This document shows, one piece after another, positions 9,041 through 18,761 of a stretch of 64,000 nt of DNA. The notes below the pieces were generated by a model. It saw nothing but the letters and a program-made list of their open reading frames with translations, was not told the DNA's origin and did no database searches. The stretch comes from Sporosarcina ureae. GTDB lineage: Bacteria > Bacillota > Bacilli > Bacillales_A > Planococcaceae. Location of the stretch: positions 835,001 through 899,000 of the forward strand of contig NZ_CP015348.1 in NCBI RefSeq assembly GCF_002109325.1, read 5' to 3'. Numbering within the stretch: position 1 is the stretch's first letter; each line of letters begins with the position of its first letter. The translations under genes and the position numbers were made by a program.

Positions 9041-9631
9041 TTATTTTTGAAGGATTTCGATTGATTCAATTTTAATTTCTTCTTTTGGCTTGTTATCGCG
9101 ATTAGCTTTTGCGTTTGCAATTTTATCGACTACGTCCATTCCTTCTAGTACCTGACCAAATACAGAGTGCTTCTGATCCAAGTGTGGTGTTCCACCGTTT
9201 GCTTCATACGCATCCGCGATCTCTTCAGGCCAGCCACCTTTTTTCAATTGTGAAGCTGATGCGCCTGCAAGTGAAGATGCTTGGACGATGAAGAACTGGC
9301 TACCGTTTGTGTTCGGTCCAGCGTTCGCCATAGATAGTGCGCCACGTAAGTTGAATAGGTCCATAGTGAACTCATCTTGGAATGTGTTGCCATAGATGCT
9401 TTCTCCGCCCATACCTGTTCCAGTTGGGTCTCCACCTTGGATCATGAATTCAGGAATTACACGGTGGAAAATAATACCGTCGTAATAACCGTTTTCTGCG
9501 TGAGTCAAGAAGTTTTCAACAGTCTTTGGAACTTGCTCTTTAAAGAGCTTTATTTTGATAGGCCCCATTGTTGTGTTCATTGTAACGAGTGCTTCGTTTT
9601 CTGCTACTTCAGTCGATAATTGTGGATACAT
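9041..9631 (-). CDS. ppiB: Cyclophilin-type peptidyl-prolyl cis-trans isomerase
   Basis: A 196-residue cytosolic cyclophilin without signal peptide. The catalytic core is clear: [25 protein letters not shown] with the active Arg, then [21 protein letters not shown] and [18 protein letters not shown]. It is longer than the 143-residue B. subtilis PpiB because of an insertion of about 45 residues ([12 protein letters not shown]...[10 protein letters not shown]) before the last strands, a form also found in other Firmicutes. AGGAGG precedes the ATG. The small membrane protein gene follows. Confidence 0.93.
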   Translation of the reverse strand: MYPQLSTEVAENEALVTMNTTMGPIKIKLFKEQVPKTVENFLTHAENGYYDGIIFHRVIPEFMIQGGDPTGTGMGGESIYGNTFQDEFTMDLFNLRGALSMANAGPNTNGSQFFIVQASSLAGASASQLKKGGWPEEIADAYEANGGTPHLDQKHSVFGQVLEGMDVVDKIANAKANRDNKPKEEIKIESIEILQK

Positions 9632-9822
9632 GATATTCCTCCTCTAATTTGCATACGTGTTCATTTTGATGCTGTTTTGTGTATGAAAACAGTTTATCAT
9701 ACATGACTAGAAAATTCGATAATTGTAACTGTGACAGTTAGTTGACAGAGTTTTTTTGTGGAGATAGAGCACACTATGTGAAGCGGGAAACGTTGATCTA
9801 CTGTGTTTGTTCGCGTGAGAGA

Positions 9823-9957
9823 TGCTCATAGTTCAAGCGTATTCGCTCTATTGTGCCCGTCAAGCGCTCTATCACGATCCATTTCCGCTCATACTTTTCT
9901 GTTGACCGCTCTATGACAGGCCGTGAACGATCATAGTCGCCTTGCAACCGCTCATAG
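9823..9957. repeat. Intergenic 21-bp periodic array, copy A
   Basis: About seven units of 21 bp start with CGCTCATA, CGCTCTAT or CGATCATA, followed by 13 variable bases. The period is a multiple of three, so a spurious 77-codon frame with a [YI]ER heptad runs through it on the minus strand. It lies between the divergent ppiB and MFS genes. The rest of 9632-10105 shows no gene. Confidence 0.8.
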
Positions 9958-10105
9958 CCCTCCCCCTTTCTACTGTAGCGGAATCTAAAAAGCCAATTTA
10001 CCACTTTCACTCCAACTGTAGATGTAAGCACTATGTTTCCTTCGACTGCCGAATTGTTTTATACTATAAATCATCTAATAATCACAGGAGGAAGGCGTTA
10101 CAATT

Positions 10106-11347
10106 TTGAGTCGACATAAGAAGAATTTCATCATCATCTGGGTCACGAACTTTCTTGTAGCAGGGACGATGACGATGATTATGCCGTTCCTGTCGTTATA
10201 TATTGAAACGTTTGGAGATTACTCTGATGCATATGTCCAGAAGTGGGCAGGATTAATTTTTGGTGCTACATTTATTACCGCGCTCATTATGTCTCCTATT
10301 TGGGGACGATTTGCAGATCGTTTTGGCTTTAAGCCCATATTGCTAATTAATGGTTTCGGGATTACGATTTCGGTCTTTTTGATGGGCTTTGTGAATTCCG
10401 TAGAAACCTTTTTTGTCTTAAGACTTCTGATGGGTCTAGTTACAGGCTTTTTGCCGACGTCATTAGCTTTCATTTCATCTCAGACGCCACGTGAGGAAGC
10501 AGGTAAGATGCTCGGGACGTTGCAAATGGGCGGTGTCTCGGGAATGTTATTCGGTCCTGTTCTTGGCGGTATGATGGCGGATACGTTCGGTTTTGAGTAT
10601 GCCTTCATCATCACGTCCGTTTCCGTACTGTTTGCCACAATGCTTGTGCTATTTGGAATTAAAGAAGAAGCGCGAGTGAAAGTGCGGAAAGTGGCGAAGT
10701 ATTCGCGGAAAGTTATTTTGGGCGGATTATTCAAACACCGTCTGATGTTCAACGTCATGCTCGTTACGACGTTGATCCAAGTCGGGAATTTCAGCATTCA
10801 ACCTTTGCTGTCACTCTACGTAGCGGATCTGACTCACGCTGCAACCAATGTTGCGTTCCTTGCTGGATTGACGTTCAGTGCTACAGGACTCGGTAATTTA
10901 CTATTTGCCAGGTACTGGGGGAAGGTTGGCGACGATGTCGGGTATGAAAAAATTCTTGGATTACTGCTGATCATGTCGTTCGTCTTCATTATCCCGCAAG
11001 CGTTCGTTACGGAACTTTGGCAACTGGTCTTGTTACGGTTCTTGTTTGGTATTTCGACAGGTGGTATGATTCCACTGACGACAGCACTTGTCCGCCGAGA
11101 AGCTCCACTGGAAGTTCAAGGCGAAGTTATGGGATACAACACCAGTTTCCGCTTCCTTGGTAATATCATCGGGCCAATGTTCGGTGGGATTGTTAGTGGA
11201 TATATCGGCATTCCGGCAGTATTCGTCGTGACAGGCGTATTGTTCATCGTTGGGTATCTGTTCTTATCCATGGCTGTACGACGACCTACACAGGATTTCG
11301 AACACTTCTTGGAAGACCGGCAAGTTGAAGCAGATGAACACATATAA
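10106..11347 (+). CDS. MFS drug/metabolite efflux transporter (DHA1, MdtG/YfmO-like)
   Basis: A 413-residue major facilitator with 12 predicted membrane segments. Motif A appears in loop 2-3 as GRFADRFGFKPIL, and motif C-like GPVLGGMMAD is in helix 5, as in proton-driven drug antiporters. The second half repeats the pattern with GEVMGYNTSFRFLGNIIGPMFGG. The start is TTG at 10106, with GGAGGAAGG upstream; no ATG is available nearby. The substrate is unknown. It is monocistronic, with a terminator downstream. Confidence 0.85.
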   Translation: MSRHKKNFIIIWVTNFLVAGTMTMIMPFLSLYIETFGDYSDAYVQKWAGLIFGATFITALIMSPIWGRFADRFGFKPILLINGFGITISVFLMGFVNSVETFFVLRLLMGLVTGFLPTSLAFISSQTPREEAGKMLGTLQMGGVSGMLFGPVLGGMMADTFGFEYAFIITSVSVLFATMLVLFGIKEEARVKVRKVAKYSRKVILGGLFKHRLMFNVMLVTTLIQVGNFSIQPLLSLYVADLTHAATNVAFLAGLTFSATGLGNLLFARYWGKVGDDVGYEKILGLLLIMSFVFIIPQAFVTELWQLVLLRFLFGISTGGMIPLTTALVRREAPLEVQGEVMGYNTSFRFLGNIIGPMFGGIVSGYIGIPAVFVVTGVLFIVGYLFLSMAVRRPTQDFEHFLEDRQVEADEHI

Positions 11348-11351
11348 TCTT

Positions 11352-11387
11352 AGCCTCGCAAACCGTTAATCGGTTGCGGGGCTTTTT
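11352..11387 (+). terminator. Terminator after the MFS gene
   Basis: AGCCTCGCAAACCG pairs with CGGTTGCGGGGCT (G-T and one bulge allowed) around TTAAT, followed by five Ts. Confidence 0.9.
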
Positions 11388-11468
11388 ATGTCCTATGATT
11401 CAGGCGGCACTTGTTCCGATGTGTTATATTTTTCTATAGCTATGCGAAAGTACAGGGAGGCTAGTAAG

Positions 11469-13322
11469 TTGAAACAAACGATTGGACTAGTGATCACGCT
11501 TGCTTGCGTTCCACTATTATTATTTATACAAAACCAAATCCAGGCGGAGACGGTGCAGACTGAAACTTTGCACGCTTCTATTCGTGACGCAGTGCAATTA
11601 GAAGCACCCGCCATGGTCTCCCCTATTCAAATGAAAGACCGTAACGGCAAATTATTCGCGGAAGAATATACTGAATGGCGGCGACCGATCGCTTTGGGAG
11701 ACATGACGTTCTTTACTCGTCAATTATTTTTAAAAAGTGAAGACCGAACATTTTATGAGCATCGTGGGTATGACATCGCGGCCATCATTCGGGCTTTTAC
11801 GATCAATGCTGCAGCAGACGACAAACGGCAAGGCGCATCGACCATTACACAGCAAGTTGTGCGCATGCGTTATTTATCAACAGAGAAAACATACGAGAGA
11901 AAATTTAAAGAGTTATTCCTCGCTGCAGAGTTAGAAAAGCAATCGACAAAAGATGAAATTCTAGAAATGTATTTGAATGAAATGTATTTCGGCAATCAAG
12001 TGTACGGAATTGGCGGTGCGGCAAGCTATTACTTCAGCCGCCCTCTCGAAAAATTAAATGAAGCAGAAATTGCATTTTTAGCAGCTATTCCAAACAATCC
12101 TTCACTTTATAACCCCATCAAGCATTTCGACAAAACGAAAGAACGTCAAATACGGCTTCTTCGAGTAATGCTTGATCAGCAAGTGATTACACAAGAACAA
12201 TTTGATGGATACAGTACATTGCCTATTAAATTACATGTTAAGAAAAAAGAACAGTTTCATCCTATGTACAGTTCTTATGTATTGGAAGAATTAAAAGACC
12301 TTATTGCGCAGACAGAAGGACTCGATGTGTCGAAGAACAAGGCCAAGACACCGGAAGAACGACAGCGTTGGCAAAATGAAATCAATCGCCGCACCCGTGA
12401 TGTGATCAGTAAAGGCGTAACGATTGAAACGGCTCTTGATCAAAATAAGCAGCAACATGATGAAAATCGTTTGAATGCATTGATTGGAACGGGCGGGGTT
12501 CAAGCGGGCGCTGCAGTTATAGACAATGAAATGCGCGAAATTATTAGTCTGTATGCGGGTTCAGGATATAAAAAGACAGACTTCAACCGAGCTTATCAAG
12601 CAGTTCGACAACCTGGTTCAGCAATCAAGCCACTGCTCGTCTATGCACCGTTTTTCGAGAGCGGCCCGTATCATGCGGATACACCTGTCAACAGTAGTAA
12701 TATTTGTATCAACGGGTATTGTCCGAAGAACTTTGGCCACTATCAGTTCGGCACAACTACTGTACGGGAAGCGTTCCGCAACAGCTATAACACGACGGCT
12801 GTGCGTTTGTTGCAACGTGTAGGGATAGATACAGCATTTTCTCATCTAGCTCCATTTCATTTTCAGCATGTAGTGGCAGCAGATCGTTCCTACCCTGCTG
12901 CACTCGGCGGATTTTCTCATGGCGTGACGCCACTCGAACTTGCCGGAGCGACTACGAGTTTTATTGACGGGATATATTTGACACCGCATGCAATTCGCGC
13001 GGTAAAGGATAGTCGAGGTGAAGTGTTATATAAGTGGAAAGATACGTCAAAAGCGGTTTGGTCTCCTTCAACAGTCCGCAGTATACGTTCCTTGATGAAA
13101 GAAGTAGTCGTCAACGGGACAGGCGAAGGCATTCCATATTCAACTAGCTATACGGGAGCAAAGACGGGAACGACTGATTCGTTTAAAGACTTGTGGACGA
13201 TCGGCATGAACGATCGCTATACGTCCGCTGTGTGGATCGGCTATGATAAACCGACGCCGATACCACGTCTACGTGATCAAAAAATCCATCTGCGTGCTTT
13301 TTCCTCTACGATGCGACCATAA
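11469..13322 (+). CDS. Class A penicillin-binding protein (glycosyltransferase/transpeptidase)
   Basis: A 617-residue bifunctional peptidoglycan synthase. An N-terminal membrane anchor (about residues 5-22) is followed by the GT51 domain with EDRTFYEHRGYD, QGASTITQQ and EMYLNEMYFGNQVYGIGGAA. The transpeptidase domain carries the active Ser in RQPGSAIKPL, SYN and KTGTTDSFKDLW. It is shorter than PbpF or PonA and ends soon after the KTG box, without a C-terminal extension. TTG 11469 is chosen because AGGGAGG lies 8 nt upstream; the open frame back to 11388 has no ribosome site. A basic/Glu-rich insertion (about residues 285-315) links the two domains. Confidence 0.9.
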   Translation: MKQTIGLVITLACVPLLLFIQNQIQAETVQTETLHASIRDAVQLEAPAMVSPIQMKDRNGKLFAEEYTEWRRPIALGDMTFFTRQLFLKSEDRTFYEHRGYDIAAIIRAFTINAAADDKRQGASTITQQVVRMRYLSTEKTYERKFKELFLAAELEKQSTKDEILEMYLNEMYFGNQVYGIGGAASYYFSRPLEKLNEAEIAFLAAIPNNPSLYNPIKHFDKTKERQIRLLRVMLDQQVITQEQFDGYSTLPIKLHVKKKEQFHPMYSSYVLEELKDLIAQTEGLDVSKNKAKTPEERQRWQNEINRRTRDVISKGVTIETALDQNKQQHDENRLNALIGTGGVQAGAAVIDNEMREIISLYAGSGYKKTDFNRAYQAVRQPGSAIKPLLVYAPFFESGPYHADTPVNSSNICINGYCPKNFGHYQFGTTTVREAFRNSYNTTAVRLLQRVGIDTAFSHLAPFHFQHVVAADRSYPAALGGFSHGVTPLELAGATTSFIDGIYLTPHAIRAVKDSRGEVLYKWKDTSKAVWSPSTVRSIRSLMKEVVVNGTGEGIPYSTSYTGAKTGTTDSFKDLWTIGMNDRYTSAVWIGYDKPTPIPRLRDQKIHLRAFSSTMRP

Positions 13323-13365
13323 GAGCCTTGCAGTTCCGTCACTTCGGACCTGCAAGGCTCTTTTT
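13322..13365. terminator. Bidirectional terminator between the PBP gene and yufK
   Basis: AGAGCCTTGCAG and CTGCAAGGCTCT form a 12-bp stem around a 20-nt loop that itself contains TCCG/CGGA, followed by five Ts. It lies between convergent genes. Confidence 0.88.
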
Positions 13366-13936
13366 ATTTCACCGGATTCGCTAACGGTATACTGGCCAAC
13401 AAGCCGTTATACAGCCTGAAGATAATATAGACAAGTCCCGCCACCAATACACTCCAGATGATGATTTGAAAGAAGATCAAACCCACTGTATGCGTCAACG
13501 GCATAAATGGACTTAATTTGTAGATTACATAAATGAAATAGACAAAAGAAGTGATGAGAAAGATTAACGCCAATGTCTTCCAGGATTGAATGCCAATTGC
13601 CGAAGCAAGCGCACCGATAAAGTAAATGACTGCGCCTGACTTCGAAGCACTATATGACGCATCCGCTTCTTCTTTCAAGAAAAATAATAAGGCCGTTTCA
13701 TGAATAGTAACCGCAATCAATTTTAATGCAGCGAATAACATAAAGAATAATAGGGAATACATAGTCAACAAAAATATTCGCAACTGAAAGTCCGATAAAA
13801 ACTCCCGCATACCTTGATAGAGACCGATTTCCTTAAAGAGGATCAATGTCTCCCCCACACTGTAGACACCGAACGTTAAACTGAATAACAGTACGGTGAC
13901 AAAGGGCAAATAACCGAATAAATATGGATTTTTCAT
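13364..13936 (-). CDS. yufK: DUF5366 membrane protein YufK
   Basis: A 190-residue protein with five or six hydrophobic segments and few charged residues, starting MKNPYLFGYLPFVTVLLFS. YufK lies next to the mrp operon in B. subtilis as it does here, and the sequence fits that family. ATG 13936 is preferred over 13948 because GAGGTG lies 5 nt upstream. No function is established. Confidence 0.8.
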   Translation of the reverse strand: MKNPYLFGYLPFVTVLLFSLTFGVYSVGETLILFKEIGLYQGMREFLSDFQLRIFLLTMYSLLFFMLFAALKLIAVTIHETALLFFLKEEADASYSASKSGAVIYFIGALASAIGIQSWKTLALIFLITSFVYFIYVIYKLSPFMPLTHTVGLIFFQIIIWSVLVAGLVYIIFRLYNGLLASIPLANPVK

Positions 13937-14119
13937 ACTGCACCTCAAAAATATTTTTTCACCCTCCTAATAATATAAGAAGGAAGTCGAATAAAGCAAT
14001 AATTGGACAACTGTCGTCTATGCAATTTGAAATGTTTTACGCTATACTAACAAATACGCCCACGCATATCGCTATGGAAATTTGAATATGTGAAGAATAT
14101 GGTTGGAAGGAGGATTCTC

Positions 14120-16528
14120 TTGGAATTCGTGTTATTGATTTTTTTACCTGTAATCTTCGCAATACTTGTTCCTTTTGCTTATAAGAAGATCAAAGGAATA
14201 CATACGGGTTGGTTCGTCTTTCTCGTCCCGCTAGTATTGTTCGGCTATTACTTAAGTTTCTTGCCGTTAGTGATGGATGGTGGTCATGCTAGTTCTGAAT
14301 TAAATTGGATTCCATCACTAGGTATTGCATTTACTTCGTACATAGATGGTCTAAGTTTATTATTTACGCTATTGATCACCGGTATCGGTTCGTTAGTTGT
14401 ATTGTACTCTGTATTTTATATGGATAGAGAAAAAGAAGATCTAGGTAGTTTTTATGTCTACTTACTGATTTTTATGACCGCCATGCTTGGAGTCGTACAA
14501 TCTGACAACACGATGACGCTCTATTTATTCTGGGAGTTAACATCGATTTCGTCCTTCTTATTGATTGGTTTCTGGTACACGAAGGATAAATCACGTTTTG
14601 GTGCATTGAAATCCATGATGATTACAGTGTTTGGTGGATTGATGATGCTCGGGGCATTCATTTTGCTCAGTATCATGGGAGAAACCTTCTCTGTTCGTGA
14701 ATTGATTGCGCAAGCTCCTGAACTTGTAAGTCAACCATATTTCACACTAGCTTTAATCTTATTATTGCTTGGTGCCTTTACGAAATCGGCGCAATTTCCA
14801 TTCTATATCTGGTTACCGGATGCAATGGAAGCGCCAACACCAGTCAGTGCATACTTACACTCCGCCACGATGGTTAAGGCGGGTATTTATTTGGTTGCAC
14901 GTTTTACGCCGATTTTCGGTACGTCGTCCACATGGATTTGGCTTGTTACTGGAATCGGATTGCTGACACTGTTCTGGGGTTCGTTCTTTGCAGTGAAGCA
15001 AACGGATTTGAAAGCGATTTTAGCATTTTCAACAGTCAGCCAGCTCGGATTAATTATGTCATTGCTCGGTGCAGGCGCCATCTCGTATCATGCGACGGCG
15101 GCCATGTTCGGCTTTGCGACGTATGCGGCGATTTTCCACTTGATTAACCACGCAGCATTCAAGGGCGGACTCTTCATGATTGCAGGCATTATCGATCATG
15201 AAACCGGCACCCGAGATATTCGTAAGCTCGGTGGATTAATGAGCGTGATGCCAATCAGCTTTACTGTTGCAGCTATCGGTTCATTATCCATGGCTGGACT
15301 GCCACCGTTTAGCGGATTCTTAAGTAAGGAAATGTTCCTTGAATCCATGGTAGCGCTTCGACACTTTGAATTATTCAACTTCGATACATGGGGCATTATG
15401 TTCCCGATCGTTGCTTGGATTGCCAGTGTCTTTACGTTTACGTACAGTTTGTATTTTGTGTTAAAAACATTTATGGGTCAGAAGAAATTCGACAAATTGC
15501 CGAAACAACCGCATGAAGCGCCGATTGGCATGCTGATTTCACCTATGATTTTGGCAACGATCGTCATTCTTGTGTTCTTCATTCCGAACGTAGTTGGTAA
15601 GTGGATTATTAAACCGGCTGTCATGGCCATTCAACCGACATTGTACGCAAACCCTTCCGCTATCGATATTCATGTCAAAGCTTGGCATGGTTTTGGAGCA
15701 GTTGGCCTATGGTTGACTATTGGCGTGATCGCATTCGGTACATTACTTTATCTGACCATTCCAAAATGGCAGCCACTCTATCGTATCCAGCCTGATAAGT
15801 TATCGTTGAATGAAGGCTATGATGCGTTGATGCGTGGAAGTGAAAAAGGATTGAATCGAGTTTCTCGTCTTTATATGACAGGTAAGATCCGGACATACTT
15901 ATTGTATATGTTCGCATTCATGTCCGTTTCGATCATCGCGCTGTTGTTCATTAAGGATGCATTTGTTGTCGATATGAATAGTTTCGCAGCGATTACATTA
16001 TATGGATCGTTAAATGCGATCGTGTTAATCTTGTCTGTCGGATTTGTTGTGTTTGCGAAGTCTCGCCTTGCTGCGATTATCGCGCTCGGCGGTGTCGGGT
16101 ATTCCGTCGCATTATTCTTCGTCATCTTCAAAGCGCCTGACTTAGCATTGACGCAACTCGTAATCGAGACCGTATCCGTTGCGTTGTTCTTGCTGGCATT
16201 CAAGCATTTGCCGGCACTCAGTACGCACGGGGAAACGAAACGCATTAAAGTAGTGAACTTGATTGTTTCATTGAGTGTAGGTGTGATGGTGACATTAGTC
16301 GCCCTATCCAGCCACTCACAAAAAATGATCCCTTCGATTTCTAAGTACTATAAAGATACGGTCGAGTCAGAAGCAGCTGGCGGAAATATCGTCAACGTCA
16401 TTCTTGTAGATTACCGTGGATTTGATACATTATTTGAAATCGCAGTATTAGCTATTGCAGGGATTGCGGTACTTGGCATGATTCGCTTACGTGTATCGAG
16501 AAAGGAGCCGAACGATGAAAACAAATGA
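14120..16528 (+). CDS. mrpA: Mrp Na+/H+ antiporter subunit A
   Basis: A membrane protein of about 802 residues with some 20 transmembrane helices, homologous to NuoL in its first 500 residues (conserved LYLFWELTSISSFLLIGFW, LPDAMEAPTPVSAYLHSATMVKAG, HLINHAAFKGGLFMIAG). The MrpA-specific C-terminal part carries PDLALTQLVIETVSVALFLL. It is the largest subunit of the proton/sodium antiporter, used for Na+ and alkali resistance. TTG 14120 is preferred over ATG 14090 or ATG 14099: AAGGAGG sits 6 nt upstream and the length matches B. subtilis MrpA (801). It is first of a seven-gene overlapping operon. Confidence 0.95.
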   Translation: MEFVLLIFLPVIFAILVPFAYKKIKGIHTGWFVFLVPLVLFGYYLSFLPLVMDGGHASSELNWIPSLGIAFTSYIDGLSLLFTLLITGIGSLVVLYSVFYMDREKEDLGSFYVYLLIFMTAMLGVVQSDNTMTLYLFWELTSISSFLLIGFWYTKDKSRFGALKSMMITVFGGLMMLGAFILLSIMGETFSVRELIAQAPELVSQPYFTLALILLLLGAFTKSAQFPFYIWLPDAMEAPTPVSAYLHSATMVKAGIYLVARFTPIFGTSSTWIWLVTGIGLLTLFWGSFFAVKQTDLKAILAFSTVSQLGLIMSLLGAGAISYHATAAMFGFATYAAIFHLINHAAFKGGLFMIAGIIDHETGTRDIRKLGGLMSVMPISFTVAAIGSLSMAGLPPFSGFLSKEMFLESMVALRHFELFNFDTWGIMFPIVAWIASVFTFTYSLYFVLKTFMGQKKFDKLPKQPHEAPIGMLISPMILATIVILVFFIPNVVGKWIIKPAVMAIQPTLYANPSAIDIHVKAWHGFGAVGLWLTIGVIAFGTLLYLTIPKWQPLYRIQPDKLSLNEGYDALMRGSEKGLNRVSRLYMTGKIRTYLLYMFAFMSVSIIALLFIKDAFVVDMNSFAAITLYGSLNAIVLILSVGFVVFAKSRLAAIIALGGVGYSVALFFVIFKAPDLALTQLVIETVSVALFLLAFKHLPALSTHGETKRIKVVNLIVSLSVGVMVTLVALSSHSQKMIPSISKYYKDTVESEAAGGNIVNVILVDYRGFDTLFEIAVLAIAGIAVLGMIRLRVSRKEPNDENK

Positions 16529-16937
16529 TGTTATTTTACAAACTACAGCCAAAGTAGTGTTTTTCATCATCTTCCTGTTCTCCATCCACATCTTTTTCGC
16601 GGGTCACTATGCACCAGGTGGAGGATTCGTTGGTGGCTTGTTGACAACAGGGGCGATTGTGCTGTTGTTGTTGGCATTCGATTTACGGACGATTCAACAA
16701 ATTTTACCGTTTAACTTTACGATTATGACTGCGATCGGACTATTGCTTGCATTAGGTACAGCGGCCGGCTCGATTTTCTTTAATGTGCCGTTCTTCACAC
16801 ATGCATTCAGTGATTTTGATTTACCACTATTCGGACATACGTCTCTTCACACAGCGATGTTATTTGATAGTGGAGTCTACTTAGTTGTCGTCGGTTCCGC
16901 CATCACGATTATTCAATCGATTGGAGGCGATGACTGA
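16515..16937 (+). CDS. mrpB: Mrp antiporter subunit B
   Basis: A 140-residue protein with four membrane helices and the MrpB signature AGHYAPGGGFVGGLLTTGAIVLL. It overlaps mrpA by 14 nt. ATG 16515 follows AAAGGAG; the upstream in-frame start lies deeper inside mrpA. It is part of the hetero-oligomeric Mrp complex. Confidence 0.95.
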   Translation: MKTNDVILQTTAKVVFFIIFLFSIHIFFAGHYAPGGGFVGGLLTTGAIVLLLLAFDLRTIQQILPFNFTIMTAIGLLLALGTAAGSIFFNVPFFTHAFSDFDLPLFGHTSLHTAMLFDSGVYLVVVGSAITIIQSIGGDD

Positions 16938-17278
16938 TGGAGTTTATTCTTTCAATTCTCATCGGGATATTATTTACGGCAGCCTTCTATTTGATATTAT
17001 CGAGAAGTTTACTGAAAGTGATTTTAGGTACTGGGTTGCTCAGTCATGGAGCTCACTTGCTCATCTTAACGATGGGTGGACTTGGAGGCTTAGCACCACC
17101 TGTACTCATTGATGGTGTGACAGATTTTGCAGATCCCCTGCCTCAAGCATTGATTTTAACTGCAATCGTCATTAGCTTTGGTGTGACAGCAGTCATGCTC
17201 GTCATGGCGTATCGTATGTATGCTGTACATCAAACAGATAATATGAATGAATTGAGAGGGAATGATGAACATGATTAA
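16937..17278 (+). CDS. mrpC: Mrp antiporter subunit C
   Basis: A 113-residue, three-helix NuoK-like subunit (LLSHGAHLLILTMGG, PLPQALILTAIVISFGVTAVML). It overlaps mrpB in an ATGA arrangement, indicating translational coupling. The C-terminal tail is short and charged. Confidence 0.95.
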   Translation: MEFILSILIGILFTAAFYLILSRSLLKVILGTGLLSHGAHLLILTMGGLGGLAPPVLIDGVTDFADPLPQALILTAIVISFGVTAVMLVMAYRMYAVHQTDNMNELRGNDEHD

Positions 17279-18755
17279 TCTTCTTTTATTTCCGATCATT
17301 ATTCCTTTCTTTTTCGCGATGATTTTATTGTTTTTCAAAGAGCAAGTGATCGTCCAAAGAGTTTTGACACTGATCGGATTGGCTCTCAGTCTAGTTGCTT
17401 CTTTGTGGCTCATCGCGACAGTGAAGACAGAAGGAATCCAAACCGTGACGCTCGGAAGCTGGCCTGCACCATTCGGAATTACGATGGTGTCGGACATGTT
17501 CTCCGCCCTGCTCGTCACGACGACAATTAGTATTACATTTTTTGTCGTCCTCTATAGCTTTTCGTCAATTGGTGTAGAAAGAGAAAGGTTTTTCTACTAT
17601 CCTGCAATTCTTTTCATGATTACAGGAATCAACGGCGCCTTTACAACAGGTGATATTTTCAATATGTTCGTATTCTTCGAAGTGCTACTGATCGCATCGT
17701 ATTTACTGATCGTGCTTGGCGGCGAGAAGAGACAGCTTCGCGAATCCATCAAATACATATTGATCAATGTTATTTCATCTGCGATTTTCGTTATTACGGT
17801 AGCGTATTTGTACTCCATTATTGGCACATTGAATATGGCGGATATTTCGGTGAAGATTGCTGAAATTAATCAACCGGGGATCATCTCGGTCATTGCGATT
17901 TTATTCTTGATCGTCTTTGGAATTAAAGGGGCAATCTTCCCTCTATACTTCTGGTTGCCTAATTCGTATGCTGCGCCGCCAATTCCAGTGCTCGCATTGT
18001 TTGGTGCCTTGCTTACTAAAGTAGGTGTCTATGCGATTACGCGTACGTATACGTTGTTTTTCGTGCACGATATCGGGTTTACACATCAGTTTCTAATGAT
18101 TTTGTCGTTACTGACAATCATTGCAGGCTGTATCGGTGCTCTCGCTTACTTCGATGTAAAGCAAATTATCATTTACAACATCATCATTGCAGTAGGTGTG
18201 ATTTTATTCGGTGTTGCACAAATGAATACTGCTGGACTCGAAGGGGCAATATTTTATTTGATTCATGATATGTTGATCAAAGGTGCACTATTTGTCTTGA
18301 TCGGCATCATCATTTATGTGACCGGGACTTCTAATTTGCGGGAGATGGGTGGTTTAATTAAGACCCATGCCACGCTCGGTTGGATGTATCTAATCGCTGC
18401 ATTCGGTCTAGCAGGTATACCTCCATTAAGTGGATTCATCGGAAAAGTGCTCATCACAAAAGGCGCGTTCGAAGCGGATCACATAATTGGCAGCATCATC
18501 ATTCTCGCATCGAGCTTAGTTGTGTTGTTGTCCGTTATACGGATTTTCATTTATGCTTTCTGGGGTCCTCAAAAGAACGAGTTACCTGCTCGAGACAAAG
18601 GCGTTTATCGTCAAATGATGGTTCCAGCTATCATGCTGGTTGTCGTTACGGTAGCGTACGGTGTCGGTGCAGAGTGGCTTATGCCATATATGACGGATGC
18701 AGCAGATGTACTAGCTGATCCATCCATCTATATAAATGCGGTGTTAAAGGAGTAG
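17265..18755 (+). CDS. mrpD: Mrp antiporter subunit D
   Basis: A NuoM/N-like membrane protein of about 496 residues with some 14 helices (FFEVLLIASYLLIVLGG, KGAIFPLYFWLPNSYAAPPIPVLALFGALLTKVGVYAITR, LIHDMLIKGALFVLIG). The lysine and glutamate positions used for proton transfer in the family are present in these motifs. The start overlaps the end of mrpC; ATG codons at 17262, 17265 and 17271 are all possible, with GAGAGGG at 17254-17260 favouring the later two. Confidence 0.95.
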   Translation: MNMINLLLFPIIIPFFFAMILLFFKEQVIVQRVLTLIGLALSLVASLWLIATVKTEGIQTVTLGSWPAPFGITMVSDMFSALLVTTTISITFFVVLYSFSSIGVERERFFYYPAILFMITGINGAFTTGDIFNMFVFFEVLLIASYLLIVLGGEKRQLRESIKYILINVISSAIFVITVAYLYSIIGTLNMADISVKIAEINQPGIISVIAILFLIVFGIKGAIFPLYFWLPNSYAAPPIPVLALFGALLTKVGVYAITRTYTLFFVHDIGFTHQFLMILSLLTIIAGCIGALAYFDVKQIIIYNIIIAVGVILFGVAQMNTAGLEGAIFYLIHDMLIKGALFVLIGIIIYVTGTSNLREMGGLIKTHATLGWMYLIAAFGLAGIPPLSGFIGKVLITKGAFEADHIIGSIIILASSLVVLLSVIRIFIYAFWGPQKNELPARDKGVYRQMMVPAIMLVVVTVAYGVGAEWLMPYMTDAADVLADPSIYINAVLKE

Positions 18756-18761
18756 AGGTCA

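Noticed and set aside
9823..9957. CRISPR array
   Set aside because: Conserved part is only 8 bp and variable part 13 bp, both far too short, and no cas gene lies in the window.
9798..10031. 77-codon open frame on the minus strand with [YI]ER heptads
   Set aside because: It runs through 21-bp array A. A period divisible by three keeps one frame open by itself. The other copies have 20- or 22-bp steps that break the frame, and there is no ribosome site.
16491..16514. Upstream start of mrpB
   Set aside because: ATG 16515 follows AAAGGAG directly and gives the usual MrpB N-terminus.
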